From contig NW_014013455.1 of NCBI RefSeq assembly GCF_000611645.1, positions 1 to 37,186 on the forward strand: 37,186 nt of DNA, in the 5' to 3' direction. The notes under the pieces were generated by a model, which ran no database searches, was not told where the DNA came from, and saw only the letters and a program-made list of their open reading frames with translations. Source of the DNA: Monoraphidium neglectum. Lineage: Eukaryota; Chlorophyta; Chlorophyceae; Sphaeropleales; Selenastraceae. Positions 23,701-33,534 of this stretch are shown here, piece after piece; position 1 is the first letter of the stretch; every line of letters begins with the position of its first letter. The translations under genes and the position numbers were made by a program.

Positions 23701-24061
23701 GGCCCGGGGCCGGCGCGTCGCGGCGCTGCGCGCCGCCGCGGGCCTGCGGGACCTGACCAGGCTGCCCATCAACAAGCAGCCGCGGATGAGGTTTGACGCG
23801 TACATCAACGAGGGCGGGGACGAGCGGTGGATCAAGCAGCTGATCGCGTTTGAGGCGGGCGGCGGCCGCGGAGTGCCCGACCTGCCGCCAAAGGGTGTGC
23901 CGCGGCCGCCGGCGGGGCACGTGCACAAGTGTCGGGCGTGCCTGCGCTCGGACGCTGCGAAGGGGTGCGCAGCGCTGTGTTGTGCGGCCTGCTGCAATGC
24001 GGAGGTCTGCAAGCGGCACCGCAAGCCAGAAAAGGGCCCTGTTGCGGAGAAGAAAGCCTGA
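20740..24061 (+). CDS. Uncharacterised protein: F-box-like N-terminus, Cys-rich C-terminus
   Basis: Five exons: 20740-21334, 21580-21790, 22098-22236 (or 22233), 22492-23282 and 23611-24061, about 728 aa, phases consistent. I do not recognise the whole protein. Residues about 23-80 read like a degenerate F-box (LLDLPDEILAIIVARLV, then GLALSSVSGLLLV). Exon 2 holds RRAWISTRDAMAKWRLREDD, which faintly resembles the helix-turn segment of the XPA DNA-binding domain (T-K-T-D/E-A-K...Y-L...D); this is weak. Exon 4 has a CxxC (RCARCGVDLDG), long charged helices rich in Arg/Glu/Ala, and an EKRLKARLPEKHLPGFQERY segment. The C-terminus (about 685-728) is Cys-rich: CRACLRSDAAKGCAALCCAACC..VCKRH, a possible zinc site, before a Lys-rich end. 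A nuclear adaptor role would be speculation. Exon 3 borders are the least certain. Confidence 0.65.
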
Positions 24062-25780
24062 TTATTGTTGGGCCAAGCGTCAACATGCTGCTGACCATGG
24101 CTTGCTGGGGGCAACCAAGTTCTGTTCGGCTGCACCGCATCCGCCAAACCTGTTGGACTGGGGTTTGCAGACCCACGTTGTCTGCTGCGCAGCATCACCA
24201 CTTGTGGGCAAATTATGTAGCTCCTGGCCTTCGTTGGGCACCGGGTGTCTTGCCTACCTCTGTTATTTTGTTGTTTAGTCTAGAACCCCACCCATTGTTG
24301 CACGAGTGGTACTATGGCGCTTTGATGTGCGACGCTGGGCTAGCAGCGACTACACGCCAGTGCGGCTTGCATGCAGGATGATCCGTCCCAGTTGTTGTTT
24401 GCATCTATGCAGGATGGCCCCAAATTTGCTGCATTCTTGAACATCCGCACCGCAGCCTGCCCAATCAAATTTCATGTATTGAACTGGTTCGTAAGCCCCT
24501 GAATCGTATGAAGCATTGGCATCAGCAAATCCCTTACAGCATTGGTCAGCTGCAGCTTCAATACACCTTGCATAGTGAAGAGCACCTTGCAGTGTTGCGC
24601 GCAGTTCGAATGTGCCAACACAATAGCGACTCGTATCGCATGTGCAGTGCAGATTTGCAAGGCTCCAATGGCAGGGAGTGCACACCTTGCAACGTGCGCG
24701 TGTGGGCCAGGCCAGCGCCTCTGTTGAAGAACATGTTGTTGATGCCGCAACAGCAGCAAGACCGTGGCGGCGCAGCTTCTGGTTGGTACTACAACAGCCA
24801 AGGGAGCTGAGACCAGGCCTGAACGTGGACATCGGACAAAATTGATGTGCCTTCAGATAGTGAATTGGTGTGGGCAGTGCGCCCAAGTGGAGGCAAGTGT
24901 GAGGGGTGGAGGAGCGCAGTGTTGCTACGTGAGCGCAGTGTCGTGAGCGCACATGGCACTCGCACACTGTGCCACGCCATGCTGATCGTCACTGCCTACA
25001 AGGACATTCACAAAGGTGGTTGAAAAATGCGCCGAGTGGGGTCTGTCTGTGCCAAAAAAACCCATCAAGAACGGGTTGATGAGGACCGCGACCAGTGCCA
25101 AAAAGTGAGCCAGGCCCAGGAAAGCTGCGCGGCAGGCAGGGTTGCGAGCGGCCCACCCATTAGTTTTTCTGGGCGGGGTGCGGCGATGCTTTCAGTGCAG
25201 CAGCCTGCCTCGCCACGTGCGGCAGGGAGTCTTCATTGTACAAAGAGTGCACGTCCGCGTGGTCTGTGACAAGCTTGCGTGCCCGAACGGTGGCGTGGCC
25301 ACATTTCGCAAACCCAGAGTTGAGAGGGGCCAGCAAGAAGGGAAGGCAGCGCGCCCCGCGTTCGTTGGAAAGCTGTACGTGTGCTGCGTGATGCGTGGTT
25401 TGGTTGTCATGTGCCCAAGGTAGGGAGGACGGGGTGCGGCGCCGAAAATTTTCACATGCAATAACGGCCTGGTGCATCGCTGGCCTCAGAGCCCAGACAA
25501 CCGCCAACAGAAGCAGTGCACAGAGGGCTGAGCAGCGACGCCGCAGGCACTGCCGCGGTGTCAAGGACAGGCAAAGCCCATCGCGGCTAGCAAGCAGGGG
25601 CCGTGCGCAAACGCGCCCTGCTGAGTAGGGAACAAGCGCCGCCGGACCCAGGTATCGCCCCATAGGGCGACTCGACCTCGGAGAGGGCTGAAGTATTGTC
25701 ACAAGCTTGTTCCAAAAAAGGCACAAGGCGCCTCCTGGGAATGGACCCAGGGCTACTGTTGCGGCGGCGGACGTCTGGGC
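24062..25780. other. 1.7-kb convergent intergenic region, no recognised gene
   Basis: This lies between the stop of the 20740 gene (+) and the stop of the cyclin (-). It is AT-richer than the genes. The longest open frames (minus 24967-24350 and minus 25726-25160) have no domain, biased Cys/His composition and no supporting splice context, so I do not call them. No TGTAA was seen close after either stop. It may be long 3' UTRs or a non-coding transcript. Confidence 0.5.
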
Positions 25781-27464
25781 CTAATCATCAGCTGCCCAGG
25801 CTGGCAGCGGGACTGTTGCCACGCGGCCACGCCGTGCGGAGCAGTACTTGGCCTTGACCGACGGCGGCAGCGGCGCGCGCGACGCATAGCGGAACATCCT
25901 TTGCAGCTCCCCCACGCACGCCCGCAGCCGCTCCTCCCCACCCGCCCCCTCGCGCGCCGCGGCGGCCTCCGCAGCGGGCGCGAGCCGCGCGCGCGTTCCT
26001 GGCGGCGCGTCGAGGAGGCTGCAGGCGAGGTTGAGGGCGGCGGCTGCGACAAGGGAAGGCGGGAACTGGATGCACTCTGGCGTCAGCAGCGAGAGTTCGG
26101 CCAGGTACTCGGCTAGGTGGGCCACGCGCCGCGGGTACTCGCCCAGCGCAGCCGCCGCCACGGCCGGCGCAGGAGCGGCGTGCAAGCTGCGGCCTGCAGG
26201 CACAGGGCAGGGGCTGCCGGTTGCGTAGGGGTAGCGCGGCGCCGCACGCGGGCCGGTTGGCGCGTCAGCGGCCGGCAGGTACTCATCACTTGCGTGGAAG
26301 CGAGCGCTGCTTGCACCGCTGCTGCCGCTCCCGGTGCTGCTGCCGCTCCCATTGCAGCTGCTGCTGCCGCTGCTGCTGCTGTCAAAGACTGGAGACACTG
26401 CGAAATTGCTGCTGCCTGAGCTGTACTTATTGCCACTGATATCACTGTCCCAGGCTGTGCTGCCGCCGCCGCCGTCGATCGCCGCTGAGCAGAACGCGTC
26501 GGCGTCTGCGGCGTTGGCCGCGGCGGCCGGCATGAACAGGCCCAGGAACGTGTGCGCGGTCGGCACCATGAGCGTGAAACCCAGCTCGCCTAGCAGCAGG
26601 CGCTCCATCGCCACGACCTGCGGCGCAGAGTACGCGTGCCGCGCCGTGTCCAGAAAGTCGGCCAGCACAGGTGGGTAGGCCTCGGCAAATTTGGACGCCA
26701 GCCACAGCGCGGCGACGCCGAGCAGCTGCAGCTCCTGCCTGAAGGTTGCGGCGCGCGACAGGTAGCGATCCACGAGGTTGACGGTCAGGAACAGGGTGCC
26801 CTGGCCGAGGTTGAATTCTTCGCAGACGTCGACGAGCCAATCGACGAGGATGAGGCGTGCGTGTGCGTCGAGGTCGGGCTGCACCAGATCGAGGTAGCGC
26901 CAGTCCGCGGCGCCTTTGGGCTGCGGATGGTGTCGGGAGGAGTTGAGAGATTGAGGTGGTGGGGGCAAGTGCAGTAACGGAAGCAGCGGGCTCGGGCACG
27001 GCGTGGACGCCTCGTGGGCGCCGAGGGTGCAGCTGCCTGCCAGGACTGCAAGCGCAGTGCCAATGGGTCAAATGGGCCTGGTGGCAGCACCATCCAGCCA
27101 ACAATTCGAAACGTCATGCCGCAAGCAACACAGCAAGTGGAGCAGGGGGGGGACTTAAGGCAGGGGGCGGGACCGGGCACACCGCTGGCGCACAGCATCA
27201 GCAATGCTGTATGGCTGCCAACCGCCTAGCTCCGACATTGCCTGCCAACCAATTGATGTCGCTCACTTCATCCTCATAGCAGTGCTCCAGATAAGCAGGG
27301 TCGTATCCAGTGCCATTCCAAAGGTCGTCGACGCAAGGTGCCGCTCGCACTGCGCCGTCCTGGTGGCGCTTGGACTGGGACGACGGTTGCTGGCAGTCGC
27401 TGCGTGGCGCCACCGGCTGCTGCTTGGAAGGCTGTGCAGGCTGCGACAGCGAGAACGACTGCAT
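25781..27464 (-). CDS. A/B-type cyclin
   Basis: Two exons: 27464-27237 and 26920-25781, giving 455 aa. Residues about 85-215 form the N-terminal cyclin box: ARLILVDWLVDVCEEFNL (the MRAILVDWL-type helix), TLFLTVNLVDRYLS, LQLLGVAALWLASKFAE, YPP, and MERLLLGELGFTL, which together are diagnostic of mitotic cyclins that bind and activate CDKs. A long Gly/Ser-rich insert (about 222-300) precedes a C-terminal cyclin fold (YLAELSLLTPECIQFPPSLVAAAALNLA). That second fold carries an Ala/Glu-rich insertion. The N-terminus has no evident RxxL destruction box in the 76 residues of exon 1, although the start is acidic before the fold (YLEHCYEDEVSD). Exon 1 was chosen because its end joins in phase and its acidic Tyr-rich segment sits where cyclins have the E-Y-V-x-x-I-Y helix; the donor AAT/GTCGGA is weak. 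Class A versus B cannot be settled by eye. Confidence 0.85.
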
Positions 27465-28969
27465 TTTAGATCAAGATATATCAAGAGCGTCTCATATGAC
27501 GGGCTGGGGTCGCTCGGAAGTGGCCACCCACGGTCATCCGCCAAAGCCACGATGGACCGAAACCAGCGGGTGACGGGCAGCAATGCAGACGCGACTATAA
27601 CCCTGCGCCCACCATGAGTGCCTGTCTCAAGCGCTTGGTCAGGTAGTGCAGCTCGAGCAAGCCACCGGCCCGCATGCTGTCAGTGGCCCCGGTCAGCCCC
27701 ACACAGGCGGCTCCAGCAGGCTGAACCAGTGATGACATTGATGTACGATCGCAGCCTCCCACGGGCCTGGTCGAGAAGTTCAGACGTGTCCGGAGATCGC
27801 AAGAAGGGCTGCTGGCACACACGGCTGTAAGACCGGTAAACTGGCACTATATACTCATTCCCTCAAACGACAACAATGTCTGCGCGTGGTCGGAATCACC
27901 CAAACCATGAAAAGGCCCCTGTCATTTCGCTGTCCCGTGTGTCACTCGCTGCTGCTGACCGTGTGACGGCGATGTGCACGTGGCGGGCGTATTGAAGTTC
28001 AACGAATAGCACTGTCGAGCCATCTGCCAGCTTGCATGTGCGCTGCCTCGCATACTACCTGCCAGACCAGCCTCTCGCAGCTGCCCCGTCCGTCCAAGGC
28101 AAGCAGCTCTCCAGCTTGGGGGAGCTGCAGTCCCCATACAGGGCGGGCGCCCCTGCACACTGTGCCCAGCAGCGGCACTCTTCTAATAAGTGCAGCCGAA
28201 ACCCTGCTGCCGCCGTAACCCAACAACCATCCTCCCATACAAGCACCAACCCACCTTTGATCGTTGGCACATCACATCAAACAACCACAGCGGTCTGCAC
28301 TCGGGCGCGATTGAGTTGTAGATCTATGTTTTTCTCTGGTGCAATACCTGGTGACAAATCTTGTCCACGAGGAAAGTGTTGCGGGGCTCGTTTGTTGAAG
28401 TTGCACCGTGTGCTACCGTTGCAACGGCTTGCAAAGCAGCGGCCTCTCTGTTTTTGACAACTCAGAAATGCTTGCTAGTAGTGGCCAGTGCCACCTGGTT
28501 AGCTGTTCATCCATCATCTCCTTGCGAAGTTTGCGCAAATCATGTCGGTGGTCAACCTTGCTCGACAGCTCTGTGGTATGTTGAGTGTGAGGACAACATG
28601 CAGAGCATGGCTGAACTCGCAAAGCGAGCCGCCCACGTTCTTGATTTCAGAAGTTATGATGAAATCCAAGACTGTGATGGAGGCAATTGGTGACATTGAT
28701 TACACACGCCCCTGCAACAGCCACAATTCTGCCTTGATTGCTTGTCAGCCGTAAGACGTTTGTGTGATTTTTGCAACGGAAGTGCAAGAGCAGCGCAGAG
28801 GCAGCTGACTGGGCACTGAACAATGATACTAAATGGGGGCAGTGATTAAAGCGGCATAAGCTTCATCAGCGCTCAACACCACACAACAGCTTGTGCCGTG
28901 CGCTGCATGTTGCATTCGCACAATATTAACCCAAAGGGTGAGGCAGCTTGGCCGGTAGGGCGTGCCTTA
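27465..28969. promoter_or_regulatory. Region between cyclin start and ERGIC3 end
   Basis: This 1505-bp stretch holds the cyclin upstream region (right of 27464) and the ERGIC3 3' UTR (left of 28970), both on the minus strand. A TGTAA (minus) lies at 28704-28700. A short minus frame at 27822-27595 has a protein-like composition but no known domain. No RNA gene or repeat was seen. Confidence 0.45.
28700..28704 (-). terminator. Candidate TGTAA poly(A) signal for the ERGIC3 gene
   Basis: TTACA on the plus strand is TGTAA on the minus strand, about 265 nt after the inferred ERGIC3 stop (28972-28970). It is the first copy seen downstream. Confidence 0.45.
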
Positions 28970-31900
28970 TCAAGAGAACTGCGGCAAGGGGAGAGGGCGG
29001 CTTTGTTGTCGGCGGATGTGCGTGCATTGCTGCTCCATTGCAGCGGAGTGATCAGCACAAGCTGCAGGGCCAGCACAAAAGAAAGCACGCGCACACCTCC
29101 TTTTGGCCCCCGGCCCTCTGCCCACCTTGCCCATCTGCATCTTGGTTCGGATGATGCGTTCCCCCTGATGCACCGCGCCGTCCAGCAGGCCGGACACCTA
29201 ATGATGTAATGAAGTGATAGCAGGGGTCAAGCAGCAGTTGTGAAGGATGTCGCTGATGGTAGAACGCCGGCAAGGCGGCACTGGAGGATTAAAATCCTTC
29301 AGTGCAGCAGGGGAGCCTGCCTCGGCAAACAGCAGGCCCAGTGGCGTGCCTTGAGGCGCAGCTTGAGACAAGCACGGGGCGGCGGCCACGAACGGTGCTC
29401 ATCGCCGCTTGGATCGGCAGCTGGAGGGTGACTCTCTCACCGCAAAGATGCCGCCCACGATGGCGCAAAGGTTTGTGAGGTAATGCAGGAACGACGACCT
29501 CGACTCGGCAATGTGGACCTGAGGCGTGGTTGGAGCGTGAGGGGGGCGCGAGGGCTGGGCGCACGATTGCTGGGGCTGGGGTGAGAGCTGCACTAGGGTA
29601 GAGTCACCTGCCAGTCTTTCACAAGACAGAGGCTGGCGCCGTGCCGAGCGCTGCTGAAAACGTCCGACACACACGCAACATATGCACACTCGCTGATCCC
29701 AGACGCAGCACCTTGATGGGGGACAGGTCGTAGAAGAAAAATACTCCCGGCAGGGTGCGGGCGTTGTTGCCGGTCGGCGCAACAGCATTGGCCGGCGTCG
29801 GCGTGCTCTCCCGGAAGTGCTCTGAGGGTGCATTATTGGGTTGGGTTGAAGGTCTTGCACATGCTTGGTGGGCCGTCACATGCGCGAAGCCCGGGTGAAG
29901 ATTCCTTTGAAGCGAGCTGGGTGAGAGCTCTGCAGGACACAAGCAGTGGTGCGCAGACATGGGGTCCATCCATGCAGACAGCATGACAAGACCATATGTG
30001 GGCTCCATCTCACCTGTCACGCTGTACTGGTTTGAAACAAGGGTCTTGTTCGAGGGATCGACGTAAACAGTGGGGACAACCTGGAGGAGGCAGTAGAAGG
30101 TGATGCAACATCATGGTGGATCCACCACCATTCTGCAGTGATTTTAAGTACAAAACGATGAGCATCAGACAGCACTGCTTTCAATTCGACACGCACTCGC
30201 CAGGATGTGCGGTACGTTTGCATGCCAAATTCAGGCCAGCTACAGACCAAACCGCCTTGAGCCCTCGGGCTCATGCGCCTACCTTCAAAAAGTACTGGTA
30301 CATTCCTGGTGGTGCTGCCACAGCCACTTTGCTGCCCTTTGTCTGGGTCTCCTTCTCCTTGCCCTCCCCCGCTGCAGCCGCTCGTCCTTTTTTGTTCGCC
30401 GCGGCGGCCAGCGCCGCCTCCCCGAGGCCGCCAGGCGCTGCTGATGAGACGCCCTCCAGTGGGTTCTTCATTCCCGGGTACTGCGGCCCAAAGCTGAGCT
30501 TCTTGATGTCGTGGGTGAAATCTAGGGTCTTCCCGTTGAAAGGCGAGATGTCGTGGACGTGAACGCTGCCCTGCTGGTAGCTGCGGCCAGCGGCAAAGTG
30601 GAAGTTGCCCGCCACCTTGTTCACGTGAAGGCGCCCCCACATGCGGCAGCCCTCGCCCTCCTGGGTCTTAATAGAATCGAAGTACTGGGTGTCTGCGCAC
30701 TGGGTGACGTCCGTGAGCTTCAGCATCATCCAGCCCTTGCGCTGGTATGCATCACGCACCTGGTGCAAGAGAGTGCGGACAGGGGGTGGAACATTCAAGG
30801 CCGCTCCTGGAATCAGATGCTGATGTGACAGGGAGCTTCTGCGGGGAGATTCACACGCACATAGAGCTCGACCGAGGCGCATCCACATGCTGCAGGCACG
30901 TAGGCGCTTCTGAGCAGTGAAGCGCCGTGGGGTTGAAAGTGGCTAGTCTCTTCCACCTTCAGGCCCGTTTCCCACTCACATCGTCGCACGTGCTGCAGCA
31001 GGGGTGTGCCTCGTCCTCAGCGCCGTAGCAATTGCCGCACGCCGCCGCAGTCCCGTTGTCGCCCGAGCCGCTGCTGTTTGCCCCGTTGAGCGCAGCAGAG
31101 GCAGACAGCAGGTGGCGCTCGGCCTCAGAGACTGGGGTGCCGCCCTGCGACAGCCGCTGCTTGTAAACGTCATGCTCCTGTGAAGTGCAGATTGGTAGAT
31201 CATGCGCAGGCTTGGCTGCAGAGACAGAATGTGCACTCTATGTGCAACAGCAACACCAGCATTTGGATGTGGTTGTTTATTTCCGTGGTGGTTGATAGCC
31301 GCTCGTCCTGCAAGGTGACATCCGCGCAGCTGTTCCCCACGTGCTGCGGCCGCGGGCCCCGCCACCATGACTGCACTGCAGCCAGCCCGGACGCCTTGAA
31401 AACCACCTGTCGCTCACCACGTCTAAATGCAGCTCTCCTGACACGTCCATTGCGTCCAGGCTGAGCCATGCGCAGGGCATGCGTGGGAACGTGACGTCCA
31501 CCTGTAATATCGCGACAGAGGAGCCATACGTGGGTGAGCGTGGCAGCGGGCCGGGCAGCAGCTGGGATAGTTGCAGCCTGACCAAGCAGCGGCCATGCAT
31601 ACTGCTTGACATATTGCAGGGGCAGTAGCGCTACGATCAACAAGAGTGGAGCTTGCTGGTCCGCCAGTGATTCTGCAGCTGCTGACTGATGCGGCCCTGT
31701 CGGCCCTCCGCTGGGCCAGCCACCCACAGCGCAGCAGATGCACTCACATCGATGCTGATGGTGGCACCAATGGTGGAGTCAACCTGCAGCTCGTGGGTCC
31801 GCTGGACGGCCAGATACAGCCCTGAGGAGCGTGGCAGCGGCGGCGGACATATGGGTGAGCTCCCTGGGCCCCAGCGGCTGGCAATCTGCACAGCAGCACT

Positions 31901-32147
31901 CCTCAGCCGTTGGCTGGCACTCAAGCAATGTGCGTATCGTGCCCTAGCCCTTGCTGGTCTGACGGCACCAGACTATCCGCTCACGTGTTTCTGTTAGGAA
32001 GAGCAGGAGCATGAAAGCATACGCAACCACGGTGATGACGCCACCAGAAGCAGTCTTGTGGTAAAAGTCTTCATTGACTTTGGGAAACGCGTCCAGAGCT
32101 GACAGGGCCGACAGCGCGCCCTTGGTTTGAGACTTTGAGGGCGCCAT
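28970..32147 (-). CDS. ERGIC3/Erv46-type ER-Golgi cargo receptor
   Basis: Ten exons: 32147-31985, 31821-31748, 31501-31418, 31177-30980, 30759-30283, 30080-30014, 29821-29712, 29518-29441, 29197-29126 and 28978-28970, giving 443 aa; all phases agree. Erv46-family proteins cycle between ER and Golgi in COPII vesicles and help retrieve or export cargo with Erv41. Family marks: SALDAFPKVNEDF at 17-28, first membrane helix at about 37-51, VTFPRMPCAWLSLDAMDVSG, GNCYGAE with CCSTCDDVRDAYQRKGW (conserved cysteines), the EGEGCRMWGRLHVNKVAGNFHF block, HVHDISPF, GMYQYFLKVVPTVYVD, EHFRES, LPGVFFFYDLSPIKV, then the second helix around LTNLCAIVGGIFAVSGLLDG. Both ends face the cytosol in this family. The last exon encodes only Phe-Ser-stop, recreating the family's GKFS-like C-terminus. 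An Ala/Lys-rich insert near 290-330 (exon 5) makes the protein longer than human ERGIC3 (383 aa). Confidence 0.93.
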
Positions 32148-33534
32148 GCTGCGCTGCCGACGCCACTGCTGCAGCCGCCTTGCTGCTGCGCAACGGCTGC
32201 ACCCGCTGCGGATCCCTCTGTGATCCCGATGCGACGCTGTGAGTTGAAGTTAAATGCTTATCGAAGTTTTGAGTGCGTGCGGTCGTGAAAGCTTTTCGCG
32301 CTGAGCTCGAGGTCAAAAGTGAGTACCCGAGCGGTTCCTCAGACTTGGATCACACGCGATGAGTGTCTACGACCAATATTGCAGCATACGCTATATTTTT
32401 GTACACTAATACTTTATTGTCCTTGTGAATGACGTCGGGAGTCGAAGCCGACGAGGCACCTGACCCCTGCCGCGGCTGGGGCTGCTCGTGCTGCTGATGC
32501 TGCGTGAAGTGGAGTGGTGCTTCACCATGTTGCCTTTTTGAGGGTGTGACACCCCCAAACGCCCGTACAAATCCCAGGATGTACTATGGCCAACAAAATC
32601 GGTGACGTGTACGGCCTTGGATGCGGCATACTGCTCACCCCTCCCGGCTGTGAGCTGATCCACCCTCGCATACGACCTGATATGCCCAGCTGACCTAAAC
32701 TTTGATGCCAACGCCACGTATTGGCTCGCTCATTAGCACAATAGTGGTAAGGCGCGTTAATCTGCTGGGTGATTGTACCACCTGGCCAAGCGCTGAGTCT
32801 GTGGCGGCCTTGCTCAGCAACGCTGACTGTGCAAACGGCGTGTCATCTGTCATGCCTGAACATCGTCGCAGGAGCGCCTTGCGGACGCTGGACAGAGCCG
32901 TTGACTGCAGGATTCAACCTACCGCGATCGGGACCTGCAGATTCTAGAGCTGGTGACCTGGGGTTGATGTTGGACGGGGGCCATCAGGCGGTGGCACAGG
33001 TCTCGTGCGGGGATTGTGCTGGGAAGGCAGCATTGCATGGACTGAATGACTGCACAGTTATGGATGCCATCGGTACGTGCAACGACTATGGGGTCTGCCG
33101 TCCTGCAACTGTGGTCGAGACTGCGCGGCCCCCGCGGCAGCGAGCACCAGCAGCCGTTGCGTGTGTGCATGGAGCACTGGCACACCTGGGGACGTCACTT
33201 GGAACGACGCCCGCGACGGTTCAAGGTAGCTGATGCATGAGCTCTTGCTGCAAAGAAGCCATATGATACTTGAGGTGTGCTCGCTGCATTGGTAATTGGT
33301 GCGAGCAGGCTGGACTTGTCACAGCCCCTCCATCACCATCAACACCTCGCGATCTAGAGACGCCTGAGACTGGAACATGTCGCTCACCGTAACATGCAAG
33401 CCCCTTATAACAGCTCACTAGGAGTGCTGCCCATCCGTGCTCCAGACCGCGGGCCGAGACTTGGCACTGCGACGATCCTCCCCCGGCCAGCGGCCAGCGC
33501 TCGTCGTCCCACCGGCAGCATTCAATCCGGAGCA
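32148..33534. promoter_or_regulatory. Divergent upstream region of ERGIC3 (-) and ABC1K (+)
   Basis: This is about 1.4 kb between two divergent starts (1246 bp if the ABC1K start is 33394). It is AT-richer near 32240-32420. No exon is supported. A hairpin-like segment at 32721-32790 was considered as a tRNA and rejected. Confidence 0.45.

Noticed and set aside
24350..24967. 205-codon open frame on the minus strand
   Set aside because: Cys/His/Thr-heavy composition, no domain, no good start context or splice support.
25160..25726. 188-codon open frame on the minus strand
   Set aside because: No recognisable motif; the hydrophobic patch is isolated, and the frame lies in low-GC intergenic sequence.
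27595..27822. Short minus frame with a Gly/Leu-rich end (GLLELHYLTKRLRQALMVGAG)
   Set aside because: Somewhat protein-like, but only 75 residues with no domain and no exon partner. It could be a decayed fragment.
32435..32470. Minus-strand TTCGACT resembling a tRNA T-loop
   Set aside because: The flanking bases do not form a 5-bp T-stem around a 7-nt loop, and no other tRNA arm is found upstream.
32721..32790. tRNA-like segment: TAGCACAATAGTGG resembles an A box; TTGGC pairs with GCCAA and GTGGTA with TACCAC
   Set aside because: No TTCRANY T-loop, D-stem does not pair, and no standard anticodon arm. It is at best a hairpin.
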